DNA of 60,304 bases from Loktanella atrilutea (GTDB lineage: Bacteria; Pseudomonadota; Alphaproteobacteria; Rhodobacterales; Rhodobacteraceae), in NCBI RefSeq assembly GCF_900128995.1, contig NZ_FQUE01000013.1, forward strand, positions 1-60,304, read 5' to 3'. A program made the position numbers and the translations under genes. This document shows positions 7,979 through 15,893 of this stretch, piece by piece; position 1 is the stretch's first letter, and each line of letters starts with the position of its first letter. A model generated the notes under the pieces. The model saw nothing but the letters and a program-made list of their open reading frames with translations, made no database searches and was not told the DNA's origin.

Positions 7979-9241
7979 CTACGGGCCCACCGTGATGCGG
8001 AAACCCGGTAGCCATTTGTGCAGCGTCTTTCCGGGCAAAAGGACGGAATCTTCCCCCCAGGCCTCTCTGATCTGGCCGCCGCCGAAGGCCATGGGGCGCG
8101 CTGTGACCTGCGTGTCGGGAAACCGGTGCCGGAAGGCGTAGTCGATCTCGATCGGCTTCGCGATGTCTGCCTCGAACCGGATGCGGATCTGGCGGGGGCC
8201 CGCCAGATCGACCGCCACGATCCTGTTGCGGATGCGCGGCGCCAGGGAAAACCCGAAGTGATCGTAGGGATGCCGCGTGTCGATCACCAGCGGCGTGTCG
8301 GAGCTGACGGTGATGCAGGCGCTTCTGGCATCCAGCAGGCCCCAGTCCTGCGGCATCGGGCCGTTCCACGGCCGGCCCCGGTCGATCTCGCGGATCGCCG
8401 TCGCGGCAAGCTCTCCGATCAGGGCCTTCGCCTCTGCGTCGTGATGGATGAAATCGTCGAGCGCATAGGGATAGAGCGGCCCCAGGAACGTGAGGTTCGG
8501 GACGCTCCGGACATCCGGATGGATCGCGCCCTTCCGGACCTCCCAGTCGTTCCCGCCGAAGTTGTGATCCGTGCCCGCCGACTGCGTGACCAGCCAGTGG
8601 ACATCGAGGCCCAGCCCCGCCAGATGGGCATCAACGCGGCGCTTCATGTCGAGGAAGTCAGCCCAGTAGTCCTCGAATTTCGTCGACCGGTCGGCCTCGC
8701 CGTGGATGAACAGGATGTAACATCTGGTCATCCCTTCGCCGGACTGCGCCCCGATCTGCACCAGATCCTCTGCAGAGTTCAGAAGATCCTCGAACAGGGG
8801 CGAAATCTCTCCGTCGCTCAAACGGAATATGCCCGAGATCCTGTTTTTCGGCGAGGGCCGGCCGACAAGGCGCATGCCGCCCCGCGCGGCGGCCCGGACA
8901 TAGACCTTTTCGAAAAGGTTGCCGCCGACGAGGACGCTTCCCGCGGCATGCAGGATGGAGCTGTTCTCGATGTTGTGGTCGCTCAGGGGATGGACGCTTC
9001 CGACCTGATGCTCCTCGAGCCGCCTGCCATCGCGATAGAAGTCGCCCCTCCTGCTTCTGCGTGCACCGTCCGCCCCATAGAGATGGCCGCGCAACCCCAT
9101 GCCGGACGCCAACGCGACGACGCGCCTGTCTTCGAGTAACGGCGAGGACGGGCGCGGTCCGGCGACATGCGCTTCCGCATTCGATTGGCCATAACTCAGC
9201 AGCAACAGCGGGTTTCTTACACTTGGAGCAGCGTCGAGCAT
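7979..9241 (-). CDS. Sialate-O-acetylesterase-like SGNH hydrolase
   Basis: This 420-residue protein has no signal peptide that I can see. Residues 13-21 (LLLSYGQSN) hold the GQSN block that carries the nucleophilic Ser of the sialate O-acetylesterase (SASA, carbohydrate esterase 6) group. Further on, CYILFIHGEADRS followed by an aromatic and charged helix resembles the conserved QGEAD block of that family, and a C-terminal beta-rich part (about 310-420) looks like an accessory carbohydrate-binding or jelly-roll region. The expected role is removal of acyl groups from a glycan. It is transcribed away from the hydrolase and glycosyltransferase genes at 9.5-14.6 kb, with which it probably shares a substrate. 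The start is taken at the most upstream ATG because the GQSN motif lies so close to the N-terminus. The exact substrate is unknown. Confidence 0.65.
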   Translation of the reverse strand: MLDAAPSVRNPLLLLSYGQSNAEAHVAGPRPSSPLLEDRRVVALASGMGLRGHLYGADGARRSRRGDFYRDGRRLEEHQVGSVHPLSDHNIENSSILHAAGSVLVGGNLFEKVYVRAAARGGMRLVGRPSPKNRISGIFRLSDGEISPLFEDLLNSAEDLVQIGAQSGEGMTRCYILFIHGEADRSTKFEDYWADFLDMKRRVDAHLAGLGLDVHWLVTQSAGTDHNFGGNDWEVRKGAIHPDVRSVPNLTFLGPLYPYALDDFIHHDAEAKALIGELAATAIREIDRGRPWNGPMPQDWGLLDARSACITVSSDTPLVIDTRHPYDHFGFSLAPRIRNRIVAVDLAGPRQIRIRFEADIAKPIEIDYAFRHRFPDTQVTARPMAFGGGQIREAWGEDSVLLPGKTLHKWLPGFRITVGP

Positions 9242-9523
9242 TTGGATCTCTGTCTTTTCTTCAGGTCACTCAGAAATCCCATGAGGTTGTGGCTATATTA
9301 GGTCATGATGCTGTCGAGATACGCGCGCAGACCAGCCCTTGTTCAGCCACCGGCTGTTCGTCCAGCAACACGATGTCCACCCGTGGCCAGAACACAGAAG
9401 AACATCGCCTTTGAAACATGGCCAATCCGCCCCGCGACTGGTTATTGCCGCGCCTGCGCCATATCATGGGCCCGTATCCGATGGATGATCCCATCGTCGA
9501 CATCGAGCAGGCGGACGGACGGG

Positions 9524-10567
9524 ATGCTGATTTACGAGGGTGCGGACTATGCCGTCCGCAAGGTCTTTCTGACCCAGGCGGACCGTCAGGCCAAGGACAT
9601 CGCACCACCGGCCGGCGCGGCGGAGGGCGGTCCGGTCGTCGTGACCTTCCCCCATGCGGGCCCGCCCACGATGAACGCCGATCTGGCGTTCGGAGAGGTG
9701 TTCCTGCGCCGCAAGGGGATCGACGCCTATCACGTCATCAATGCCAAGGTCGACTGGTTCCAGTCGCCCGATATCATGCGCGCCCTTGCGGCGATCCGGG
9801 CCGATCTGCCGCCGGGGCGTCGGATCGTGACATACGGGTCCAGCATGGGCGGTTACGGCGCATTGCTCGGGTCGGGCCCGCTCGGGGCCGCGGCGGTCCT
9901 CGCGGCCGCACCGCAGTTCTCGATCGACCGGGCCGCTGTTCCGGACGAGGTCCGGTGGAAGGATCATGCGGCGCGGATCGGTCCCTTCATCCACCAGATC
10001 GAGGACCACATCTCTAGCGATGCACGGATCTATACCCTGCACGATCCGCGCAATTACGACGAGCGGCAGATCAACATGTTCGCCCCGCACCCGCACTGGA
10101 CCCAACTGCGCCTGCCCTACAGCGGTCATACGCCGCTGATGGTGCTGCAGCAAAGCGGCGTGCTGACCGAACTGATCCTGGATATCTGTCACGACCGGAT
10201 GGATTCCGCCGCCTGGCGCGCCCGCCTGCACGGCGTCCGCCGCCAGTCCCGGGCCTACTGGCGGGTCATCAGCGTCCATGCAGCCCGGATGGAACGGGCC
10301 GACTTCGCCTGGTACAGCTTTGCCAAGCTCAAGGCCCTTGGCGGGACACCGAAGGAATGCGAAGGCATCCGCATCTCGATCGAGCGCAACCTTGACCTGC
10401 GCCGTCGCCAGGCCGAGAGCCGGGCGCATATGGCCCGCCTGAAGGCCGAACGTGAGGCGCGACAGGCCTTGCGTGCCGAACGCCAGCAACACAAGGCTGT
10501 GTCGAAAGCCACCCCCGAAACACGGGCGCCGGACCGGACGGCTGCCCCGCAGGACCCGACCCCATGA
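9524..10567 (+). CDS. Alpha/beta-hydrolase-like protein, possibly frameshifted at its 5' end
   Basis: From ATG 9524 the protein has 347 residues. It contains TYGSSMGGYGALL, a nucleophile elbow with Ser107 as the likely catalytic Ser, and a later GHTPLMVL segment that could supply the His; the C-terminal 70 residues are Arg/Ala/Gln-rich and helical. The same domain occurs fused to glycosyltransferases in the next two genes (GTSMGAYAATAF). In the +1 frame, 9418-9520 reads as good high-GC coding sequence (MANPPRDWLLPRLRHIMGPY, ending EQADGR) that would join this protein if one G in the CGGG run near 9520 were removed. The real N-terminus may therefore be at 9418, disrupted by a frameshift or sequencing error. 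The stop overlaps the next start by four bases (ATGA). The substrate is unknown; a glycan-modifying role is inferred from the fusions. Confidence 0.65.
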   Translation: MLIYEGADYAVRKVFLTQADRQAKDIAPPAGAAEGGPVVVTFPHAGPPTMNADLAFGEVFLRRKGIDAYHVINAKVDWFQSPDIMRALAAIRADLPPGRRIVTYGSSMGGYGALLGSGPLGAAAVLAAAPQFSIDRAAVPDEVRWKDHAARIGPFIHQIEDHISSDARIYTLHDPRNYDERQINMFAPHPHWTQLRLPYSGHTPLMVLQQSGVLTELILDICHDRMDSAAWRARLHGVRRQSRAYWRVISVHAARMERADFAWYSFAKLKALGGTPKECEGIRISIERNLDLRRRQAESRAHMARLKAEREARQALRAERQQHKAVSKATPETRAPDRTAAPQDPTP

Positions 10568-12648
10568 CCGCAGGCCATCGCACGCTCATCGTCACGACCA
10601 AGAACGAAGGGCCCTTCCTGCTGGAATGGGTCGCCTATCACCGGCTGATCGGCTTCGACAACATCGTGGTCTTCGCCAACGACTGCGAGGACGGCAGCGA
10701 CACCCTGCTGACGGCACTTGATGCGGCGGGCCTGATCCGCTTCCACGACAACTCCGCCGTGACCGAGGGGCTGCCCGCCGATCCGCAGAACCGCGCCTAT
10801 CGCCGCGCCTTCGCGATGGATCACGTCACCGGGTCCGACTGGGTCATGGTGCTGGATGCGGACGAGTTTCTCAACATCCACGCGGGCGACGGCACGCTGG
10901 ATGCGCTCTTCGCCGCCACCGGCCCGGCCGACGTGATCTCCGGCACCTGGTGCATCTACGGCAACTCCGGCCTGATCGACTACGACGCCGGCCTCGTGAC
11001 CGAACGGTTCACCCGCTGCGCGCCCAAGGACGTGCAGGTGTCGTTCCGCCACTTCGGGATGAAGACCATGTTCCGCCCCGGCCCGGTGCACCGGCTGGGC
11101 ATCCACCGCCCCTTCCTGAAGGGCGAGTTCAAGCGCCCGGAGAACCCGCTGGTCTGGCTGAACGGGTCCGGCGCGGACGTGACCCCCTTCTTTCGCGAAA
11201 AGGGCTGGTCCGCCTCCATGGCCAACAAGGGCTACGACCTGTGCCAGATCAACCACTACATGATCAAGTCGAACGCCCTGTTCCTGATGAAGCGCTATCG
11301 CGGCACCGCCAACAGCGGCGATCAGGACCGGATCAACTTCGACTACTACGACAGCTTCAATTCCAACCACACCACCGACGACAGCCTGACGCGCTGGTCG
11401 GACCGGATCCGGGCCGAGCTCGCGCGCATGCGTGACTCGCACCCCGCCGTGGCCGCAGCCCATGACGCCTGCACGGCCTTCTTTCATGGCAAGATCGCAA
11501 GCCTGATGGCCGATCTGCGCGACGCCGATCCGGAGGTCACGGACCGCCTGCTGAACCCCGCCGCGGTCGCGGCCCAGATCGCCGCGGACGAGGCCTGGCT
11601 GGTCACCGCGCGCGCCGCAGCCGCCACCCGGGCCGCCCGCGCCGCCGCGGTTGCCGCCCCGACAACAGACCGGACAACAGACCCTGAACCGGCCCCGAAG
11701 ACCCCGGGGCCCGCCGCCGATGCCCCCGCCGCGCCAGAGACGCCGCGGATCGCGCCGGAGGATGCGGCGCCGCAGTGGCTGGCGGACCTGCGCCGGTCGG
11801 ATCACCGGATCGGATTCTACCGCTCCGACGTGCATTTCGGGGCCCATTTCGCGGAACGCGGGCTGGATCAGCTGGTGATCTCCTTCGACAACCTGTCGAA
11901 CGTGCGCGACCCGTCGCTGGCCCGCGACAGCTGGGGCTACGACTTCTACAAGGCCGAGGGCTGGTCACATCTGGGCGTGCTCAGCGTCGCGGCGAACTGG
12001 TATCGCGACGACGCCCTCTTCGACTACCTCGAGGGGCTGGCGCGGTCAGGCTTCTTCGACCGCTTCGGCCATGTCACCCTGACGGGGACCTCGATGGGGG
12101 CCTATGCGGCCACCGCCTTCGCCCGCCTGATCCCCGGCTGCACGGTGCTCGCCTTCTCTCCGCAGTCGACACTGGACACGGACATCGTGCCTTGGGAGGA
12201 GCGGTTTCCCTCGGGACGCAGGCAGGACTGGTCGGGGCGCTACCGCGACGCCACCACGGATCTGGACGCGGCGGGTCTGGTCTTCATCCTCTACGATCCG
12301 GGGTGCGCGCCGGACCTACAGCACGCGATGCGCTATCAGGGCGACAACGTCGTGCACCTCAGGACCTGGTTCGCGCACCACAAGTCGGCGCTGTTCCTGC
12401 GCCGAGCCGACATCCTCAAGGCGCTGGTGCGGCTGGCGGTGGCCGGCGCGCTCGACAGCGCCGCCTTCTACCGCCTCTACCGGGCGCGGCGGGCCCTGCC
12501 GTGGTACGTGAACGCGCTGGTGGAACGGGCCTGTGCCGGGGGTCATTACACCCTTGCGGGCCGGGTATCGGATGCGGTGGAACGCGACGGGCGGACGAAC
12601 CTCGGCCGGTCGATCCGCAACAAGATTGCACGGGATGCGGCGCAATAG
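10564..12648 (+). CDS. Glycosyltransferase fused to a hydrolase-like domain (copy 1)
   Basis: This 694-residue protein has two parts. Residues 1 to about 300 form a nucleotide-sugar glycosyltransferase of the Glyco_tranf_2_4/GT92-like kind: TTKNEGPFLLEWVAYHRLIG, then MVLDADEFLNIH with the metal-binding Asp98-Ala-Asp100, and a later KMxxRP-type region (FGMKTMFRPG) with HYMIKS. An Ala/Pro-rich linker occupies about 335-395. The C-terminal 300 residues hold an alpha/beta-hydrolase-like domain with LTGTSMGAYAA (Ser510) and conserved stretches such as FDNLSNVRDPSLARDSWGYD, which resemble no enzyme I can name. The gene overlaps the preceding hydrolase gene by four bases and is followed 30 bases later by a paralogue of the same architecture. 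No signal peptide or membrane segment is seen, so it is probably cytoplasmic or membrane-associated. Confidence 0.75.
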   Translation: MTAGHRTLIVTTKNEGPFLLEWVAYHRLIGFDNIVVFANDCEDGSDTLLTALDAAGLIRFHDNSAVTEGLPADPQNRAYRRAFAMDHVTGSDWVMVLDADEFLNIHAGDGTLDALFAATGPADVISGTWCIYGNSGLIDYDAGLVTERFTRCAPKDVQVSFRHFGMKTMFRPGPVHRLGIHRPFLKGEFKRPENPLVWLNGSGADVTPFFREKGWSASMANKGYDLCQINHYMIKSNALFLMKRYRGTANSGDQDRINFDYYDSFNSNHTTDDSLTRWSDRIRAELARMRDSHPAVAAAHDACTAFFHGKIASLMADLRDADPEVTDRLLNPAAVAAQIAADEAWLVTARAAAATRAARAAAVAAPTTDRTTDPEPAPKTPGPAADAPAAPETPRIAPEDAAPQWLADLRRSDHRIGFYRSDVHFGAHFAERGLDQLVISFDNLSNVRDPSLARDSWGYDFYKAEGWSHLGVLSVAANWYRDDALFDYLEGLARSGFFDRFGHVTLTGTSMGAYAATAFARLIPGCTVLAFSPQSTLDTDIVPWEERFPSGRRQDWSGRYRDATTDLDAAGLVFILYDPGCAPDLQHAMRYQGDNVVHLRTWFAHHKSALFLRRADILKALVRLAVAGALDSAAFYRLYRARRALPWYVNALVERACAGGHYTLAGRVSDAVERDGRTNLGRSIRNKIARDAAQ

Positions 12649-12678
12649 GTGTCCGCGGGCGACGGACAGGGGATCACC

Positions 12679-14634
12679 ATGACCGAAACCGCGACCCTGG
12701 TCGCCGCCGTGCGCAACGAGGGGCCCTTCCTGCTGGAATGGATCGCCTATCACCGGGTGATCGGCTTCGATACGATCGTCGTCTATGCGGACCAGACCCT
12801 CGACGGCACCGGGGCGCTGCTGGCGGCCCTGGATGCGGGCGGCGCGGTGATCCACGTGCCGAACCCGGTGGAGGCCGATCCCGCCATCCCCGGCCACCGC
12901 AACCGCGCCTATGCCGCGGCCATCGCCCTGCCGCAGGTCCGTAAGGCAAGCTGGGTCATGGCGCTAGATGCGGACGAGTTCCTGAACATCCACGCAGGCG
13001 ACGGTCATCTGTCCGACCTGCTGGACCGGATGCCGGATGCGGATGCGATCAGCCTGACTTGGCGGCTGTTCGGTCATGCCGGTCAAACCCGGTTCACCGA
13101 TGCCCCGGTGCTGGCCCGCTTCACCCGGGCCGCACCGCCCGACCGGGTCATCGGCAACCGGCAGTTCGGCCTCAAGACCCTGTTCCGCCCGGACCTCGCC
13201 CGCGCCATCGCACCCCACCGCCCCGTGGTGCGCGCCGGGCGCAGGGTGGACAATACCCTGTGGCTGAACGGGGCCGGTGACGACGTCACCGCCGACCTGC
13301 TGCACGGCGGCTGGCGCGCCGGCGCCGACACGGCCGCCTACGACCATGCCCAGATCAACCACTACGTCGTGCGCAGCACCGAGGTCTTTGCCCTGCACAA
13401 CCTGCGCACCCCTGCCCTGGGGTCAGAGCCTGTGCCCCTCACCCCTGCCGATTTCGACAATCTGAACGCCAACCAGACCACCGACCGCAGCATCCAGCGC
13501 CACGCGGATGCGGTCACGGCAGAGATCGCCCGCCTGCGCGCCCTGCCCGACGTGGCCCGCGCCCATGCCGCCTGCGTGCAGATCACGACGGCCCAGATCG
13601 CCGTAATGCAAGAGGCGCATGCCGCCGACCCGGACCACCCGGTGACGCGCCTCTGCGATCCGGCTACGGCGCAGCGGCAGCTGCGCGACCCGGCTGCCGC
13701 CCCTGACACGCCCCCCGGCCCTGACACGCCCGCGATCGCCGAGCCGGACCCCGGGGCCACGGCCCCGGAGGATGCCGCCCCCCGCTGGCTCTCTGACCTG
13801 CACCGGTCCGATCACCGCCGCGGCTGGTACCAGTCGCACCGGGACTTCGCGGTGCAGTTCACCGCCCGCAGCCCCGAGGTGCTGGTGGTCTCCTTCGACA
13901 ATCTCTCCAGCGTCAACGACCCGTCCCTCGCCCGCGATACCTGGGGCTACGGCTTCTATGCTGCCGAGGGCTGGTCCCACATGGGCGTCATGGCCTTCGA
14001 GAAGAACTGGTTCCGCGACACGGCCCTCTTCGACATGATGGAGAAGCTGCGCCACCTCTTCGCGCAGTACCGCACCGTGGTGATGACCGGCACCTCGATG
14101 GGGGCCTATGCGGCGACGGCCTTCGCCGATCTGGCCCCGGGCTGCACCGTGCTCGCCTTTTCGCCGCAGGCCACGCTGGATACGGCCCGCGTCCCGTGGG
14201 AGTCGCGTTTCGGCGCGGGGCGCAAGCGCGACTGGTCGGGCCGCTATGCCTTTGCCCCCGATCACTGCCGGACGGCGGCTGACGTCTTCGTCGTCCACGA
14301 CCCCTATTTCGAACCCGACCGCCTGCATGCGCAGCTCTATCGGGGGCCCAACATCCACCATCTGAAAAGCTGGTATGCCTCGCACAAGTCGGCCCAGTTC
14401 ATGCGTCGGGCCGACATCCTCAAGACCGTGATGCAAGAGGCCGTGGCCGGCACCCTGACGCCCGCGCGCTACTATGCCCTGTTCCGGTCGCGCCGCGATC
14501 TGGTGTGGTACTACATGGGGCTGGCCGATCACCTGCTGGCGCGCGGCCACCGGCGGCTGGCGGCGCAGCTGGCCGACCATCTGGTGACGCTGGACCGCCC
14601 CGGTCTGGCCCGGTCGATCCGCAAGCGGCTGTAG
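12679..14634 (+). CDS. Glycosyltransferase fused to a hydrolase-like domain (copy 2)
   Basis: This is a 651-residue paralogue of the preceding gene with the same order: glycosyltransferase (VRNEGPFLLEWIAYHRVIG; MALDADEFLNIH with Asp97/Asp99; FGLKTLFRPD), a Pro/Ala-rich linker at about 335-365, then the hydrolase-like domain (MTGTSMGAYAATAF, Ser473; FDNLSSVNDPSLARDTWGYG). The conserved features of both domains are present in both copies, so neither looks like a dead duplicate. The ATG at 12679 is chosen; an in-frame GTG at 12649 directly after the previous stop is possible but has no ribosome-binding site. The pair probably adds two related sugars or acts on two positions of the same glycan, with the C-terminal domain doing a coupled ester or acyl reaction. 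That is inference only. Confidence 0.75.
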   Translation: MTETATLVAAVRNEGPFLLEWIAYHRVIGFDTIVVYADQTLDGTGALLAALDAGGAVIHVPNPVEADPAIPGHRNRAYAAAIALPQVRKASWVMALDADEFLNIHAGDGHLSDLLDRMPDADAISLTWRLFGHAGQTRFTDAPVLARFTRAAPPDRVIGNRQFGLKTLFRPDLARAIAPHRPVVRAGRRVDNTLWLNGAGDDVTADLLHGGWRAGADTAAYDHAQINHYVVRSTEVFALHNLRTPALGSEPVPLTPADFDNLNANQTTDRSIQRHADAVTAEIARLRALPDVARAHAACVQITTAQIAVMQEAHAADPDHPVTRLCDPATAQRQLRDPAAAPDTPPGPDTPAIAEPDPGATAPEDAAPRWLSDLHRSDHRRGWYQSHRDFAVQFTARSPEVLVVSFDNLSSVNDPSLARDTWGYGFYAAEGWSHMGVMAFEKNWFRDTALFDMMEKLRHLFAQYRTVVMTGTSMGAYAATAFADLAPGCTVLAFSPQATLDTARVPWESRFGAGRKRDWSGRYAFAPDHCRTAADVFVVHDPYFEPDRLHAQLYRGPNIHHLKSWYASHKSAQFMRRADILKTVMQEAVAGTLTPARYYALFRSRRDLVWYYMGLADHLLARGHRRLAAQLADHLVTLDRPGLARSIRKRL

Positions 14635-14714
14635 CCCGCAGCCCGCAAGGCATCGCCTTTGCCCCCTTTTGCCTGTATCCCGTCGCACAGCAATCCTTGA
14701 AAGTCCCCTGCCCC

Positions 14715-15728
14715 ATGGCCCGCATCTTCGTTACCGGGACCGCCGGGTTCATCGGCTACCACCTCGCCCGGCTGCTGCTGGACGAGGGGCATACCGTGCA
14801 CGGCTACGACGGGATGACGGACTACTACGACGTCACGCTCAAGCGGCGACGCCACGCGATGCTGGCGCAGTCCCCCGCCTTCACCGCGGCGGAAGGGATG
14901 CTGGAGGATGCCGCGACCCTCGATGCCGCCGTCGACGCCTGCGCGCCGCAGGTCATTGTCCACCTCGCGGGCCAGGCCGGGGTGCGCTACAGCCTCGAGG
15001 CACCGCGCGCCTACCTCGACGCCAACGTCATCGGCAGCTTCAACGTGATGGAGGCCGCGCGGCGGCACCGGGTCGACCACCTGATGATGGCCTCGACCTC
15101 CTCGGTCTACGGCGCCAATACCGAGATGCCCTTCGCAGAGACGCAGAGGACCGTGACGCCGCTCACGATCTACGCCGCCTCCAAGCAGGCGACCGAGGCG
15201 ATGGGCCATGCCTATGCCCACCTGCACGACCTGCCGACGACGCTGTTCCGCTTCTTCACGGTCTACGGGCCCTGGGGGCGGCCCGACATGGCGCCGATCA
15301 AGTTCGTGCGGGCGATCCTCGCGGGGGATCCGATCGACGTCTACAACCACGGCAGCATGTCCCGCGACTTCACCTATGTCACCGATCTGGTGCGTGGAAT
15401 CCGCCTGCTGGTGTTCGACGCCATCCCCCGGCGCCCCGCGGACGGCATCGTCCCCGAAGGCGACAGCCTGTCGCCGGTCGCGCCCTTCCGGGTGGTGAAC
15501 ATCGGTAACGGCCACCCCGAGCGCCTGCCCGATTTCATCGCCGCGATCGAGGCCGCGCTGGACATGACCGCCCTGCGCCACGACATGCCGATGCAGCCCG
15601 GCGACGTCCCCGCCACCTGGGCCGACGGGGGCCTGCTGGAGCGTCTCACCGGCTACCGCCCGCAAACCGACATGCGCGACGGCGTCAGGCAGTTCGTGGC
15701 CTGGTACAGGGACTATTACCGGGTCTAG
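14715..15728 (+). CDS. UDP-glucuronate 4-epimerase-like NAD-dependent epimerase
   Basis: This 337-residue short-chain epimerase has an N-terminal NAD-binding GTAGFIGYHLA motif (residues 8-18), the MASTSSVYGAN active-site Ser/Thr segment and a YAASK catalytic pair (Tyr153, Lys157). The segments YDGMTDYYDVTLKRRR and FTVYGPWGRPDMA are typical of bacterial UDP-glucuronate 4-epimerases (the LspL/CapI group), which make UDP-galacturonate from UDP-glucuronate. The product would feed a galacturonate-containing polysaccharide. The gene lies 80 bases after the second fusion gene and before the YjbH/YjbF genes, so it may belong to the same transcript. It is full-length. No UDP-glucose dehydrogenase is present in the window, so UDP-GlcA must come from elsewhere. 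Confidence 0.85.
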   Translation: MARIFVTGTAGFIGYHLARLLLDEGHTVHGYDGMTDYYDVTLKRRRHAMLAQSPAFTAAEGMLEDAATLDAAVDACAPQVIVHLAGQAGVRYSLEAPRAYLDANVIGSFNVMEAARRHRVDHLMMASTSSVYGANTEMPFAETQRTVTPLTIYAASKQATEAMGHAYAHLHDLPTTLFRFFTVYGPWGRPDMAPIKFVRAILAGDPIDVYNHGSMSRDFTYVTDLVRGIRLLVFDAIPRRPADGIVPEGDSLSPVAPFRVVNIGNGHPERLPDFIAAIEAALDMTALRHDMPMQPGDVPATWADGGLLERLTGYRPQTDMRDGVRQFVAWYRDYYRV

Positions 15729-15893
15729 GGTCTGGGTGATACCGCAACGGGTGGGTGCAGGTCGCGGCGAACCTTCCGATTCGGCTGCTGGCCGGGCCGC
15801 ATCTGCGGCGAAACCGTGCCGCACAGGACAATAAGACGTTTCCAATCGACGGGCGGAGTTGGTAAGCAGACCGGGGATGATGCGGGGATCGTG

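Noticed and set aside
10255-11847. Long minus-strand open frame of 530 codons opposite the glycosyltransferase fusions
   Set aside because: It is the antisense shadow of a high-GC gene: rich in Arg, Gly, Val and Ala with no domain pattern and no ribosome-binding site, while the plus strand has clear motifs.
14529-15845. Minus-strand 438-codon open frame opposite the epimerase
   Set aside because: Antisense shadow; the plus strand has a complete short-chain epimerase with NAD motif and YxxxK.
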